Shown piece after piece: positions 23,757 to 34,700 of a stretch of 64,000 nucleotides of DNA. Location of the stretch: the NCBI GenBank assembly GCA_963580285.1, contig CAUZLF010000207.1, positions 1 through 64,000 on the forward strand. The letters run 5' to 3'. The first letter of the stretch is position 1. The number at the start of each line of letters is the position of its first letter. Both the position numbers and the translations under genes were made by a program. Source of the stretch: Lucinisca nassula (taxonomy: Eukaryota > Mollusca > Bivalvia > Lucinida > Lucinidae). The notes under the pieces are model-generated. The model was not told the origin of the DNA and made no database searches. It saw only the letters and a list, made by a program, of their open reading frames with translations.

Positions 23757-24960
23757 CAGAGCACCCAGAGTTGTAATTCTTGAGCATGACACACATGCTT
23801 AAACTCATGTACATCTGCATCAAGTACCACAAATATGTCTCAAAGGGTAGTGTAGGTACGATGATCACAAGGTTGTCATATTGTTATATTGGAAGGGGAG
23901 ATAACTCAAATATCATGGCACCCAGAGTTGTGGTCCTTAGGCATGAAGCCCCGTCTCAATGTTGTATACAATTGTGCCAAGTACCATCTATATATCTCAA
24001 AGGGTATTGGAGTTATGGCCATCACAAGGTTATATTGTCAGGGGAGATAATTAAAAAAGTTGTGGTTCTTGCATGTGACATACCTGCTTAACATCATGTA
24101 CAACTGTACCAAGTATCATCAATATATCTCAAACAGTGTTGGAGATGTGGCCATCACAAGGTAGTGATTCTATATTATTGGAAGGGGAGATAACTAAAAA
24201 ACCATGGCACCCAGAGTTGTGGTTCTTGTGCATGACACACCGTCTCGGTCTTGTGAACAACTGTGCCAGGTATCATCAATATATCTTAAAGGGTATTGGA
24301 ATTATGGCCATCACAAGGTTGTCACTCTATTTTATTGGAAGGGGAGATAACTCCAAAACCATGGCAACCAGAGTTGTGGTTCTTGTGCATGACACGCCGT
24401 CTCAGCCTTGTGAACAACTGTGCCAGGTACCATCAATATATCTCAAAGGGTATTGGAGTTATGGCCATCACAAAGTTGTCATTCTATTTTATTAAAAGGG
24501 GATATAACTAAAAAAGTAGTGCATCCAGAGTTCTGGTTCTTGTGCATGACACGCCGCCTCAGCCTTGTGAACAACTGTGCCAAGAACCATCAATGAATCT
24601 CAAAGGGTATAGGAGTTATGGCCATCACAAGGTTGTCACTCTATTTTATTGGAAGGGGAGATAACTCCAAAACCATGGCAACCAGAGTTGTGGTTCTTGT
24701 GCATGACACGCCGTCTCAGCCATGTGAACAACTGTGCCAGGTACCATAAATATATCTCAAAGGGTATTGGAGTTATGGCCATCACAAAGTAGTCATTCTA
24801 TTTTATTAAAAGGGGAGATAACTAAAAAAGTATGGTATCCAGAGTTCTGGTTCTTGTGCATGACACGCCGTCTTGGCCTTGTGAACAATTGTGCCAATGA
24901 CCATCAATGAATCTCAAAGGCTATATGAGTTATGGCCATCACAAGGTTGCGTCTACGGAC
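23757..24960. repeat. tandem array of about 159 bp, core of HINE e
   Basis: Starts of the phrase GTTCTTGTGCATGACAC fall near 24219, 24378, 24533, 24694 and 24851. Other markers are GGAGTTATGGCCATCACAAG and TTGGAAGGGGAGATAACT. The two nested HINEs both entered at GATAACTAA of this unit. Confidence 0.82.
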
Positions 24961-24976
24961 GGACGGACGTTCTCAC

Positions 24977-25170
24977 AAATGGATACTTAAGTGGCTAGGC
25001 GTCGGCATATTGACTACTTAAGTGGCAAATTCTCTTAAGTGGCAAGCCACCTAAGAGACAATTTTTGCCACTTAAGTACCAAAATAACGGAACAAAGTCC
25101 ATTTGGACCTAGGAATATATACTTAAGTGTCAAAATGTCCAAATTTTTTGCCCCCTAAATGTCATTTCGT
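24977..25170. mobile_element. small foldback insertion in the tail of HINE e
   Basis: Nested hairpins: GGATACTTAAGTGGC and TGCCACTTAAGTACC as outer arms, TCTCTTAAGTGGCAAGCCAC and CTAAGAGA inside. 25240-25630 shows no recognised feature beyond short AT-rich sequence. Confidence 0.45.
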
Positions 25171-25631
25171 TGGTGCGGACAGACAGACGGACGCCAGGCT
25201 GATCGCTATATCCCCCGAACCTATTCGGTCGGGGGATAATAGATTCAATAATACATGAGCGCGGATGCAAGATTGTATTTCTCATATGACTTTTAAAAAT
25301 GCATTTTATTCACAACTGTTTTACAAAAATGTCAATATTCCGCTATAAGTGAACGCGACGTCGTTAAGGATGTTGTACATGTAATGCTATGGGGCATATC
25401 TAACAAATTTGCATATTTAATCCACTAGTGGATTATCGAAGTTATTACATGACATTACATTCTCAGAAGCGACGTCATATGATAAACATATATATGACAC
25501 AAGTGTAAAGATCATAGCCACCATGAAAGTTTGTTGGAGATAAAGAGTTGTTTGTGCTGCCGAGAGTTAATTATAGAATCACGTCAGTAATGGAGATAAC
25601 TTTAATTTCCTCACGTAAGTTACGACCATGA

Positions 25632-25985
25632 AATAACACCCCTCTTAACCTCACTTTATATAAAAAACTGGCGTTTATAGGGGTATAAATTATTATTCTT
25701 ATTTCGGCTCCAAGACATAGGTTGTGGGTACTCGTTAGAACTGTCTCAATGAGGCGGTTCTAACGAGTACCAACAAACTATGTTTATAGTATAAATAAGA
25801 AAAATATCACAAAATTTCATCAGAAAAATGACTGTTTTGGAGATATGAAAAAATGCACGTGTCACACGGATATGTTATCATAATGAGATTTCAGCAGAAA
25901 AAAGAAAAATATCAGACTTTTTTTATCTGAAAATTTTCATTTTTTGGCGGTAAAATTGTCTATATATTTGAATAGGCGTGTTTTC
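25632..25985. mobile_element. foldback MITE family P
   Basis: AACACCCCTCTTAACCTCAC at the left, the hairpin GGTTGTGGGTACTCGTTAGA with TCTAACGAGTACCAAC, then CACGGATATGTTATCATAAT and TTCATTTTTTGGCGGTAAAA toward the right. Confidence 0.65.
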
Positions 25986-26183
25986 GTTATGATCTCTAAT
26001 AGGCCTCCTGTCATGGCACTGTGTTTACCCTCAATGTCTTATCTCAAATGAACTTTCATGGTCCCATAGGCATTTGAGCCATTCAAGTCTTTGACTGCAT
26101 ATTATTCTAATGTATGGTTCTATCAGCTGACACTAACACTATGCACTGATCTACAGTTGGGCACCTGACACCATCAGGTTATA

Positions 26184-26382
26184 TTACAGTAAAATTCCTG
26201 TTAAGACCACCTCTTTAAGACCACTTTTGAACAGTCCTGAAGGTGGTCTACCACTAAAGCACACTAGATGTAGAAAACACAAAGAAAATGTACCCGAAAC
26301 CTTCTAAATATGCTTTTAAAAGCATAACATGTGACGTCTTAATCTTAGGTGGTCTTAATAGCGGATTTTCACTGTACTTTCA
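26184..26382. mobile_element. MITE family Q, intact
   Basis: Inverted ends ACAGTAAAATTCCTGTTAAG and the complement of CTTAATAGCGGATTTTCACT. It is an empty version of the element at 13806 without a family P insertion. The sequence resembles the mariner-like MITE type, by inference. Confidence 0.6.
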
Positions 26383-26385
26383 ACT

Positions 26386-26607
26386 TTAAATAATAATAAT
26401 AATAATAATCAACCTTATTTATAGAGGGTAACACATTTAGTACTAGTACTAATCTTTCATGTGGCCCTCTTTTCCTGGGTAGGAACCAGTACTAAGCAAT
26501 GTGGATAAAGTTTCTTGCTCAAGGAAAAAACATGTGGCGCTTGCAAGGATCGAACTGTGTACCTCTGAATCTCAAATTCGATGCTTTACCACTGCACCAC
26601 AGCGCTT
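26386..26607 (-). mobile_element. tRNA-headed SINE, family I, copy 1
   Basis: AATAATAATAATAATCAACC (complement of the tail), GGGTAACACATTTAGTACTA, and a right end whose complement, AGCGCTGTGGTGCAGTGGTA, is a tRNA-like box A. A closely matching copy is at 34783. Confidence 0.75.
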
Positions 26608-26663
26608 ACTTGCATTTAAATAGTACAATCTTCAAATAAAATTTATTGGCATATATGATTTTG

Positions 26664-26890
26664 AGCCCCTTAAACCCCACTTTTATTTAGTAAAACAGGG
26701 TTTACAGGGGTGTATATCATATTCTATATTTCTGCTCAAAGACATACATTGTGGGTAAGGGGGTTCTAAGAGTACTCGCGATCTATGTTTCAAGCAGAAA
26801 TATGAAAAATATCAGAATTTTTTTATCTGAAAATTTTCAGTTTTTGGTGGTAAAATTTTCAGTATAATTGAATAGGCGTGTTTTCATAAT
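26664..26890. mobile_element. foldback MITE family P, degraded hairpin
   Basis: TTAAACCCCACTTTTATTTA at the left, a shortened hairpin (CATTGTGGGTAAGGGGGTTC, AAGAGTACTCGCGATCTATG), and TTTTATCTGAAAATTTTCAG at the right. 26890-27340 has no clear feature apart from a low-complexity stretch near 27170-27200. Confidence 0.55.
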
Positions 26891-27452
26891 GTCCATTTAA
26901 ATGTGGAAAACTGCATTGAATAGTTAAATCACCAGATTTATGGTTGCAAATTGCCTCTTATGGTTGAGCTGTTCATTTTTGGAGTCTATCAGTTCACTTA
27001 AAACTATGATGGTATGTTGTGCTAATCAGTTGACTTAACCACACGCTTCCTCGGCAGAATTAGACCTATTTACTAATCATAAACTGGTGAACTCTTCCAT
27101 TGTCATATGTTGGACAAGTCCATTTATCATTAAAGGGTGTAGGGTCTATTTTTTCATATTCATGGGTGAAAGTTAAAAAATTAAAAAATCCTGAAATGCA
27201 TGTTTCCAAATCCTGAAAGGGCAATTTTGCCTATACTTTATACAGGGCCAGAAAGTCTCAAAATCCTGAAATCAGGATAATCCTGAAAACGTTCACCCGT
27301 GCATATTCTATTTAAGTAGTATTTTTGACGAAAAATCCTGTAAGCAAACAGTATAGCCCCTGATCAGATGCGGCATTACCGGGCATCTGATCAAAGTCTA
27401 TACAGTTTGCCTATGTTCCTTTTACAAGTTTCCAGGTGAATTGGTTAAGTGT

Positions 27453-27703
27453 TTAAGGAGAATAGAAACACCTGGTAGATTTTTCCACCATTTTTCAAAG
27501 GGAGACAACTTTCAGGACTTCCTGTTTGCTTTTCTATAAGCCCTGTCCCACTGAAAAAGGGGTCTACTCTTAAAGGAAAGAATTTGCTCCTCAGGAGCAA
27601 ATTCTTTCCATTCTTTCCTTTAAGAGTTGACCACTATTGACATGGGAGTCAAAAATACTTTGGCAGGTGTTGCCTTCCAGGAAGATGTTCCCATTCCTCT
27701 TAA
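27453..27703. mobile_element. TTAA foldback MITE family N, copy 1
   Basis: TTAAGGAGAATAGAAACACC at the left, inverted as GTTCCCATTCCTCTTAA at the right. The central hairpin is AAGGAAAGAATTTGCTCCTC with its complement. Copies are at 52913 and 53260. The 74-codon frame at 27627 lies inside it and is not a gene. Confidence 0.72.
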
Positions 27704-27783
27704 ACAGTACAGTGAACATCATTTTGCCAGTAATCTAATTGACAACTGCTCTTCTGGAATCAGCTGGAAGGATAAATGGACCA

Positions 27784-28384
27784 GGGGTGTGTTTGATTTA
27801 CTCGAATCAAAATCCGGATTCCAAATCATGATTTCTAAATCACAAACATGATTCTGCAACTTTAAAAACAGCATGTTTTGATTCTTTGATTCTGCCACTT
27901 AGGATCACTTGAATCATTGTGAAACATATATGGAGTATGATTTGTTGTATCAGGTTTTAACATGCTAGGTCTTTGAGCTGCTGAAGCCTCTGAAATACTT
28001 TTGTAGGTAAAACAATAGGCCACTTGTGTTTTAAATCTTTGAGCTAATAACATCTAGCCAAATAAATTAGTAGTTTAGTCAACATGTTTGTTTCCTCATT
28101 AGTAACACAATATGATTCACCTTGGGTGTGTTAGATTTACCTGAATCAGAATCCGGATTTGAAATAATGTTTCTGTTTCAGCATTTTATTTCTGCAAAAC
28201 ATAAACATGATACTGATTCAGGTGAATCATACTCTGCTATGTTTTGGAATGATTCAAGTGCATCCGATATGGCAGAATCATAGAATCGAAACACACTATT
28301 TTTAGAGTGGCAGAATCATGCTTGTAATTTAGAAATCATGATTTGGAATCCTGATTCTGATTCAGGTAGATCAAATGCACACCA
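27784..28384. mobile_element. TIR MITE family J, one half and one full copy
   Basis: 27784 starts GGGTGTGTTTGATTTACTCG and does not close. 28123-28384 is complete: GGGTGTGTTAGATTTACCTG on the left and the complement of CAGGTAGATCAAATGCACAC on the right. Another copy lies at 51896. Confidence 0.6.
28185..28190 (-). terminator. possible polyadenylation signal
   Basis: AATAAA on the minus strand about 510 bp after the cathepsin O-like stop codon. It is the first clear hexamer I noticed, but it sits inside a MITE (family J), so it may not be used. Confidence 0.25.
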
Positions 28385-28701
28385 GATTCGGTATCATGTT
28401 TCTGTTTTGCACAAATAAAATACTGAAACAGAAACATGATTTCGAATGCCACATTATGGGACATACTGTTAGCAAACAGTATAGCCCCTGATCAGTTGCC
28501 ACATTATGGGAAAATCAAATGTGCCCCCTATTAAACCATTTCATGATCAATCTCAATGAAATAACTTGGAGTGATGCTGCTGAAATGAAGTTAACCATAA
28601 AACCAACAATTTACTGCCTGACAATTTTGATTATATGTGCTTTGAAGTACATTATTGCACCGGATGGCTAATACTCCTGAAGAATGCTGGGATAGCTAGA
28701 C

Positions 28702-28742
28702 CTAGGTGTAAACATCAACTGTTGCCACTTCTTCAGCAATAC
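28702..28742 (-). CDS. CTSO: cathepsin O-like terminal coding exon 9
   Basis: 41 bp, phase 1 in, ending in TAG; acceptor ATTTTTACAG. With the last base of exon 8 it encodes GIAEEVATVDVYT, matching the CGIA motif that closes the papain fold. It lies 5.3 kb downstream of exon 8 because intron 8 holds two HINEs and a composite SINE. Confidence 0.88.
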
Positions 28743-31700
28743 CTGTAAAAATAAGATAATTTCTGTAAACCAAAACCAGATCAATATAATAAGAAAAATA
28801 AGATCTTATATGAGAGTTCATTGAATGTGATATTTAATAAATAAGTTTGAAAAGAAGCAGGATCTACTCTTAAAGGAAAGAATTTGCTCCTTAGGAGCAA
28901 ATTCTTTCCTTTAAGAGTAGGAGCAAATTCTTTCCTTTAATAGAATACCTGAAATAAGTTTAATGTAAAGTTTGTTCTTGCTGATGTTGTTTTAAACTGT
29001 TAAATTTGCTTATTTGATCTTTTGTGAGTCAATTAATGAACATCATATTAAGACAAGAGGGCCCAATGGCCCTTAATCACTCACCTGTGTACCAGAAAAT
29101 CATAAGTATAGGAGATCACTTGACATTGCTACATACTAAATATCTAAGTTCTGAGCCTTATGGTTTTGGAGAAGAAGACTTTTGAAGTTTTCTTTTTTTG
29201 TCCAGATTAAGTCTATAGGAGCTAATGAGCCCTTGGGCATGGCCAATTTTGACTCAGAGGGCATGGTTGGCAGGATTTATTTATGCGACCAGTTTATGTT
29301 GCAATATATGATATCTAAGGTCTGTACTTCATGGTTTCAGAGAAGATTTTTGAAGGTTTTTTTTTTTCATTATAAGTTTAATGGAGTTAAGGGGCCACAG
29401 GATTTGGCCAATTTGGGCCCATGGGCATGGCCAATTTAGGCTCAGACTCCAGCCAAATTTGAACTCATCCAAGATTTTATGTTTGTTCTCGTTTATGAAA
29501 AGTTACAAAAAGATCAGATCATAAACGGCTGAGAAAAGCTGGAGACAACATTCTTCACTTATATTTATGCTCAAGGGCAGGTTTTGTTTGTTTGTTTGAT
29601 TTGAGGTTTAACGTCCCCATCAACACTGTAAAGGTCATTTTGGAGACGTTGCTTCCAATTTTGTGGGACTTTTACCCGACATTGAGATGAAATGACATCT
29701 CAAGCCCTGTCGCCCAATGAAACCAATAGGGTTTATTAGCATGGACGGTTCGCCTCGCACCGCGGTTCCTGGACAGGCTTAGATCCTCTAAGCGGTTTAC
29801 CAGTACTAGTGTGAGGGCCGGTATTCAGCTCTGCTTGGAAGCATCATGCAGCCCATATATTTCTTCAAGCCCCTATGGGTGGGGGCTTGCTCAAGGGCAG
29901 GTAACTCCAAAGCTGTTTGTCCCATGCATCCTAAATATGAACTTGACGTAGACTGTAAGCCCCTCCTGGTTATCTGCAAGTTTGATGAAGATAGGATCAG
30001 AAATGGTCGAGGAAAAGTGGAGACGTCGTTTTCCTCAAGATAAGTCTATGGGAAAATTTTTCACACTCAAGGGGATGTAAATAGAAAACCGCTGGTCACA
30101 TTCAAACCAACTTCGAACTCGTCCAAGATTTTATGCTTATCCTCGTTTATGAAAAGTTACAAAAAGATCAGATCATAAACGGCTGAGAAAAGCTGGAGAC
30201 ACCATTTTTCACTTATATTTATGCTCAAGGGCAGGTAACTCCAAAGCTGTTTGACCCATGCAGCCCAAATTCAAACTCGACATGGACTGTAAGCCCCTCC
30301 TGGTTATCTGCAAGTTTGATGAAGATAGGATCAGAAATGGTCAAGAAAAAGTGGAGACATCGTTTTCCTCATTATAAGTCTATGGGAAAATTTTTCACAC
30401 TCAAGGGGATGTAAATGGAAAACCGCTGGTCACATTCAAACCAACTTCGAACTCATCCGAGATTTTATGCTTATCCTTGTTTATGAAAAGTTACAAAAAG
30501 ATCAGATCATAAACGGCTGAGAAAAGCTGGAGACACCATTTTTCACTTATATTTATGCTCAAGGGCAGGTAACTCCAAAGCTGTTTGTTCCATGCAGCCC
30601 AAATTCAAACTCGACATAGACTGTAAGCCCCTCCTGGTTATCTGCAAGTTTGATGAAGATCAGATCAGAAAGGGCTGAGAAAAAGTAGAGACATTGCTTT
30701 CCCAATTATAAGTCTTTGGGAAAATTTTTCACACTCAAGGGGATGTAACTGGAAAACCGCTGGTCAGATTCAAACCAAATTCGAACTCATCCGAGATTTT
30801 ATGCTTGTCCTCGTTTACGAAAAGTAACAAAAAGATCAGATCATAAACGGCTGAGAAAAGCTGGGGAAACCTTTTATCACTTATATTTATGCTCAAGGGC
30901 AGGTAACTCCAAAGCTTTTTGTCCGGTGCAGCCCAAATTCGAACTCGACATAGACTTTAAGCCCCTCCTAGTTATCTGCAAATTTGATGAAGATCGGATC
31001 AGAAATGGCCGAGAAAAAGTGGAGACGTCGTTTTCCCCAATATAAGTCTATGGAACCTTTTTGTTTCCATGGCAACCAGAATTCCAACCTGATCAGCCCA
31101 AAAACTTTATGGAGCCTTTCCCCCTACCTGATGATGCTTCTCATGAAATTTGATCAAGATTGGCCATGGGGTTTTAGAGATATAGTTATTTGAAATTGTT
31201 TACGGAGGCATACACGCACACACACACGCACGATGGAAGATGGACAAAATGTGATCACAAAAGCCCACCTTGTCACTACGTGAAGGGTGAGCTAATAATA
31301 CGACTGGACAGTTCAAGGCATTACACAACCCTGTAAAAATTCGTAAGGAGTTAATGGACCAGTCATAACTATTTATTATGTCAAGCCAGACATTTTACCT
31401 AGCCACACTTTTTCTGGGCAGGCTTGTACATGAGTAGTTAACCATTGACTGATTGTGTTAAGGTTTAACGACAAGTCACCCCTTGTGCGTCATTTTGTGT
31501 CTTCATACAGAGAAAGGTCGAAAAGATAGAAGAGATACTGCAAGGACAGCAGGCCCAGGCCAATATCAGCTGGACACCCCAGTGCCACAAGATACATGAC
31601 ACCTTTGCAACACCCAACCACCCCTAAGTAGTAAACCACTACAGTGCACATTCTGAAACTGGCAATTCCCCTTCTTGAATCTGCGGAATGGAGAGAATGA

Positions 31701-34700
31701 CTGTTAGAAAGAGTTTAGGATCATTCTCCATTAAAGGTGCATTATTGAGCTACCGGGTCTCAAAATTTTTTTTTCAGGTTTTTATCTTCAATGCATACTC
31801 CTTTGTCATGTGAACACTTTTGGAGCCAAATACAGATTCAGAACTTTGTGAAAATGGTCGTTTTCATTCGTCTTTACCCTTCGCTCTGAACATGTTTTCG
31901 GAATTTCTGTTCTAAAAATAAATCTGTCACTTTACACATACATGGCGACAGTATCGTCTCTGAGTGTCGTTACTTATGGCATGGTATTCAGCGTCATATT
32001 TTTTTCCGATTCAGACATGGCCTAAGCAAACAAGGCCAAAAATGAACGTCGCATAACGTCATATATGGGGATTCTATTTTTTCACGAACTAAAAATAGAT
32101 CTAACTAGTGTTCGAAACCTAGTTAGGGAATCCCTCTCAAACTTGTTTACCTGTCATCATAATTGTTCGCATTTTTGCATAAAATGCATTCATTTGTATT
32201 GTTTTAAAGAAAAATAGCGGCTATATGTATTTTATTTTTGGAAGCTTTTTTTCCAGATAGCTCAATAATGCACCTTTAAAGAATGTTGCCGACTCAGCAG
32301 ATATCGAACCTGCGACTTCATGATCACCAGTCAGACGCACATCTGTCTGAGCTACTGAGGCCGGCTAAAAAACGAATATGACTGCATGAAGATTTTGTTC
32401 ATTACAAGACTCCATTATGAAGTCTTAAGATTAAAACTAAATATACTATTTTGCTTCCAATGTCAAAGTTTTGGAGCTTTACAAGTGTATCAAAACACCT
32501 TTTCTACTCGCAATGTCAGGTACTTGAAATAAAGTAACGAATGAATTCTTATGGATGTGACGCTGTGACCAAGTTTCATTATATAGAGGACTCTGAATAT
32601 AACAACAGTATTTGTAACATTTGGCCATTGAAATGAATTTGCCAATAAGAATCCCAATAAGGAGCGGAATAATAGTAAACAAGAGCACCGCAAGCGGGTG
32701 CCAACGCTCGTCTGCAGTTTCTTTTAGAAAACAAAAGTTCTAAGTCAAATCAAATTGCAAGATGGAGTTATAAAACTTGTAGGGAATGTAGCTCTTGTGA
32801 TGGTGAGTATGTGTATGAAGTTTCATGAAGGTAGGCCAAATACTTTTGGAAATATGGTCAAGGTTAAGTTTTTTGGTTAATTTTTGGAAAAATAGGTCAA
32901 AGTTCAAAGGTCAAGGTCACAGGTCAAAAAGTGTGGTATGACTGAAAAGGTCTTGTCCCAAGGAACATTCATGTGAAGTTGGAAGGCTCTGTTGTGAATA
33001 GTATTGAAATAAGAGACAAAAACAATTTAAAAAAAACGGAGAGAAAAGGGGAGATAATTCAATCAAATTGCAAGATGGAGTTATAAAACTTGTAGGGAAT
33101 GTAGCTCTTGTGATGGTGAGTATGTCTATGAAGTTTCATGAAGGTAGGCCAAATACTTTTGGAAATATGGTCAAGGTTAAGGTTTTCGGTTAAATTTTCG
33201 AAAAATAGGTCAAAGTTCAAAGGTCAAGGTCACAGATCAAAAAGTGTGGTATCACTGAAAAGGTCTTGTCCCAAGGAACATTCATGTGAAGTTTGAAGGC
33301 TCTGTTGTGAATAGTATTAAAATGAGAGCAAAAAATGTGTTTCAGAAAAAAATTGGAAAAGGGGAGATAATTCAGCCAAAATCAACAATGTTGTTATGGT
33401 CCTTGGTCAAAATGTAGCTCTTGTGATGATGAGTGTGTGTATGAAGTTTCATGAGGCTAGGTCTAATACTTTTTAAGTTATAGCCAAGGTTAAGTTTTTT
33501 TGGAACGACGCAGGACGACGAAGGACGACGCAGGACGACTACGCAGACGCCGGAGTGATGACAATAGCTCGAAAGTTTTTTTTCAAAAAACAGACGAGCT
33601 AATAAAATGGCATTTTGTTCTAAGAAAAAAATGTAGAGGATATAGGTAATAACAAATATCTACAATATTTGTTTCTCGGAGAATAAAATACAAAATTCTT
33701 GACTATCTTAATGATCCTAAGTATTGTGACAGACAGGCCTAAGCAAACAGTGCAGACCCAGTCTGATCAGGGTCTGCACTGTTTGCCATTCTGTCTGCAC
33801 CTTTTGGACTCCTTGCTGGATCGTTAAACAAGTGTTATAATTTTTGGTTCTCAAGGCGTCCGAAGTTTCAGGATTTTATGGTATCTCAATTAGTCAGTCT
33901 CAGATTGACCTTAGAATTCATTCCACTGAAACTGTTGTTGTAATCAGTTTTTTTTATCTACCCCTCCACCCCACCTTTCCAATTTTTATGACCTGCAATA
34001 AGAATCCCTGGAACATTCAAAGATATCTCACCACAAAGATTTCCTCCAATTTTGATATACAGGTATCCGTTATCACCAAAGTCTGAGCCCCAGGAGTTGC
34101 GTACTATGTAATAAGGAACATCACCTGGAAAAAATAAAATAAAGACCTAGGGCCAGTTGTTCAAAGCCTCGTTAGCTTAATGAGCCCATTAGTGGTCATA
34201 TTGTAAACTGTTCTAGCAAGTCCAGTATTTAAATTTTGGAAATTTTGCTGAAAAAATGTGAGCAGCTTTTGCAGATGCAAAAGCTGCTCACATTTTTTCA
34301 GGAAAAATATTAGCATATTTGCCATAAGAAATGATAAAAGTTTTAACGACATGTTAACTAACGATGTCATTAGTTTTGAACAACTGGCCCCTTTGATCAT
34401 TCAATATAGTGAAAATACTAATATTTTTGCTGAAAAAAATGTGAGCAGCTTTTGCAAATGCAAAAGCTGCTCATATTTTTTCAGCAAAAATAACAAAATT
34501 TTGTATATTGTACTTGCTAGAATGGTTAACAATTTGACCAGTAATGAGCTCGTTAAGCTAATGAGGTTTTGAACAACTGGACCCTGATCCCAGTTGTTCA
34601 GAGCTTATGACACTGCTAGCTCATGTAAAAATAATTTTCTTTATCATTTATTCAGCTGGCTGGAAGGGGGCCCACTTGTGTGAATGTTTCCCCTTTACCA

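Larger units (their letters stand above)
16125..25240 (+). mobile_element. composite HINE e, tandem core split by HINEs b and d
   Basis: Head AACAAGTTTAAAAATAGCCA carries the stem GCCATC/GATGGC and AATCCCCCGACC. The tail at about 25209-25237 is the hairpin ATCCCCCGAACC...GGTCGGGGGAT, so head and tail share CCCCCGAC and its complement. The core unit, about 159 bp, appears at 16190-16298, 20610-20907 and 23757-24960. Removing b and d rejoins these three blocks within unit sequence. Outer element without inserts is about 2 kb. Confidence 0.65.
31330..32365 (-). mobile_element. SINE family E, copy 2, carrying two insertions
   Basis: Pieces at about 31330-31441, 31633-31730 and 32280-32365 assemble into one E element: GTCAAGCCAGACATTTTACC, then CCCCTTCTTGAATCTGCGGA, then the tRNA-like head (complement of GATCACCAGTCAGACGCACA). 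The gaps are a family F copy and a TTAA MITE. Confidence 0.72.

Noticed and set aside
23757..24960. CRISPR-like or direct-repeat array
   Set aside because: Units of about 159 bp are contiguous with no unique spacers and occur in an intron-rich eukaryotic sequence; this is satellite-type repeat.
27627..27851. 74-codon frame beginning MTTIDMGVKNTLAGVAFQED
   Set aside because: It starts inside MITE N and runs into MITE J; the similar text in other N copies has stops.
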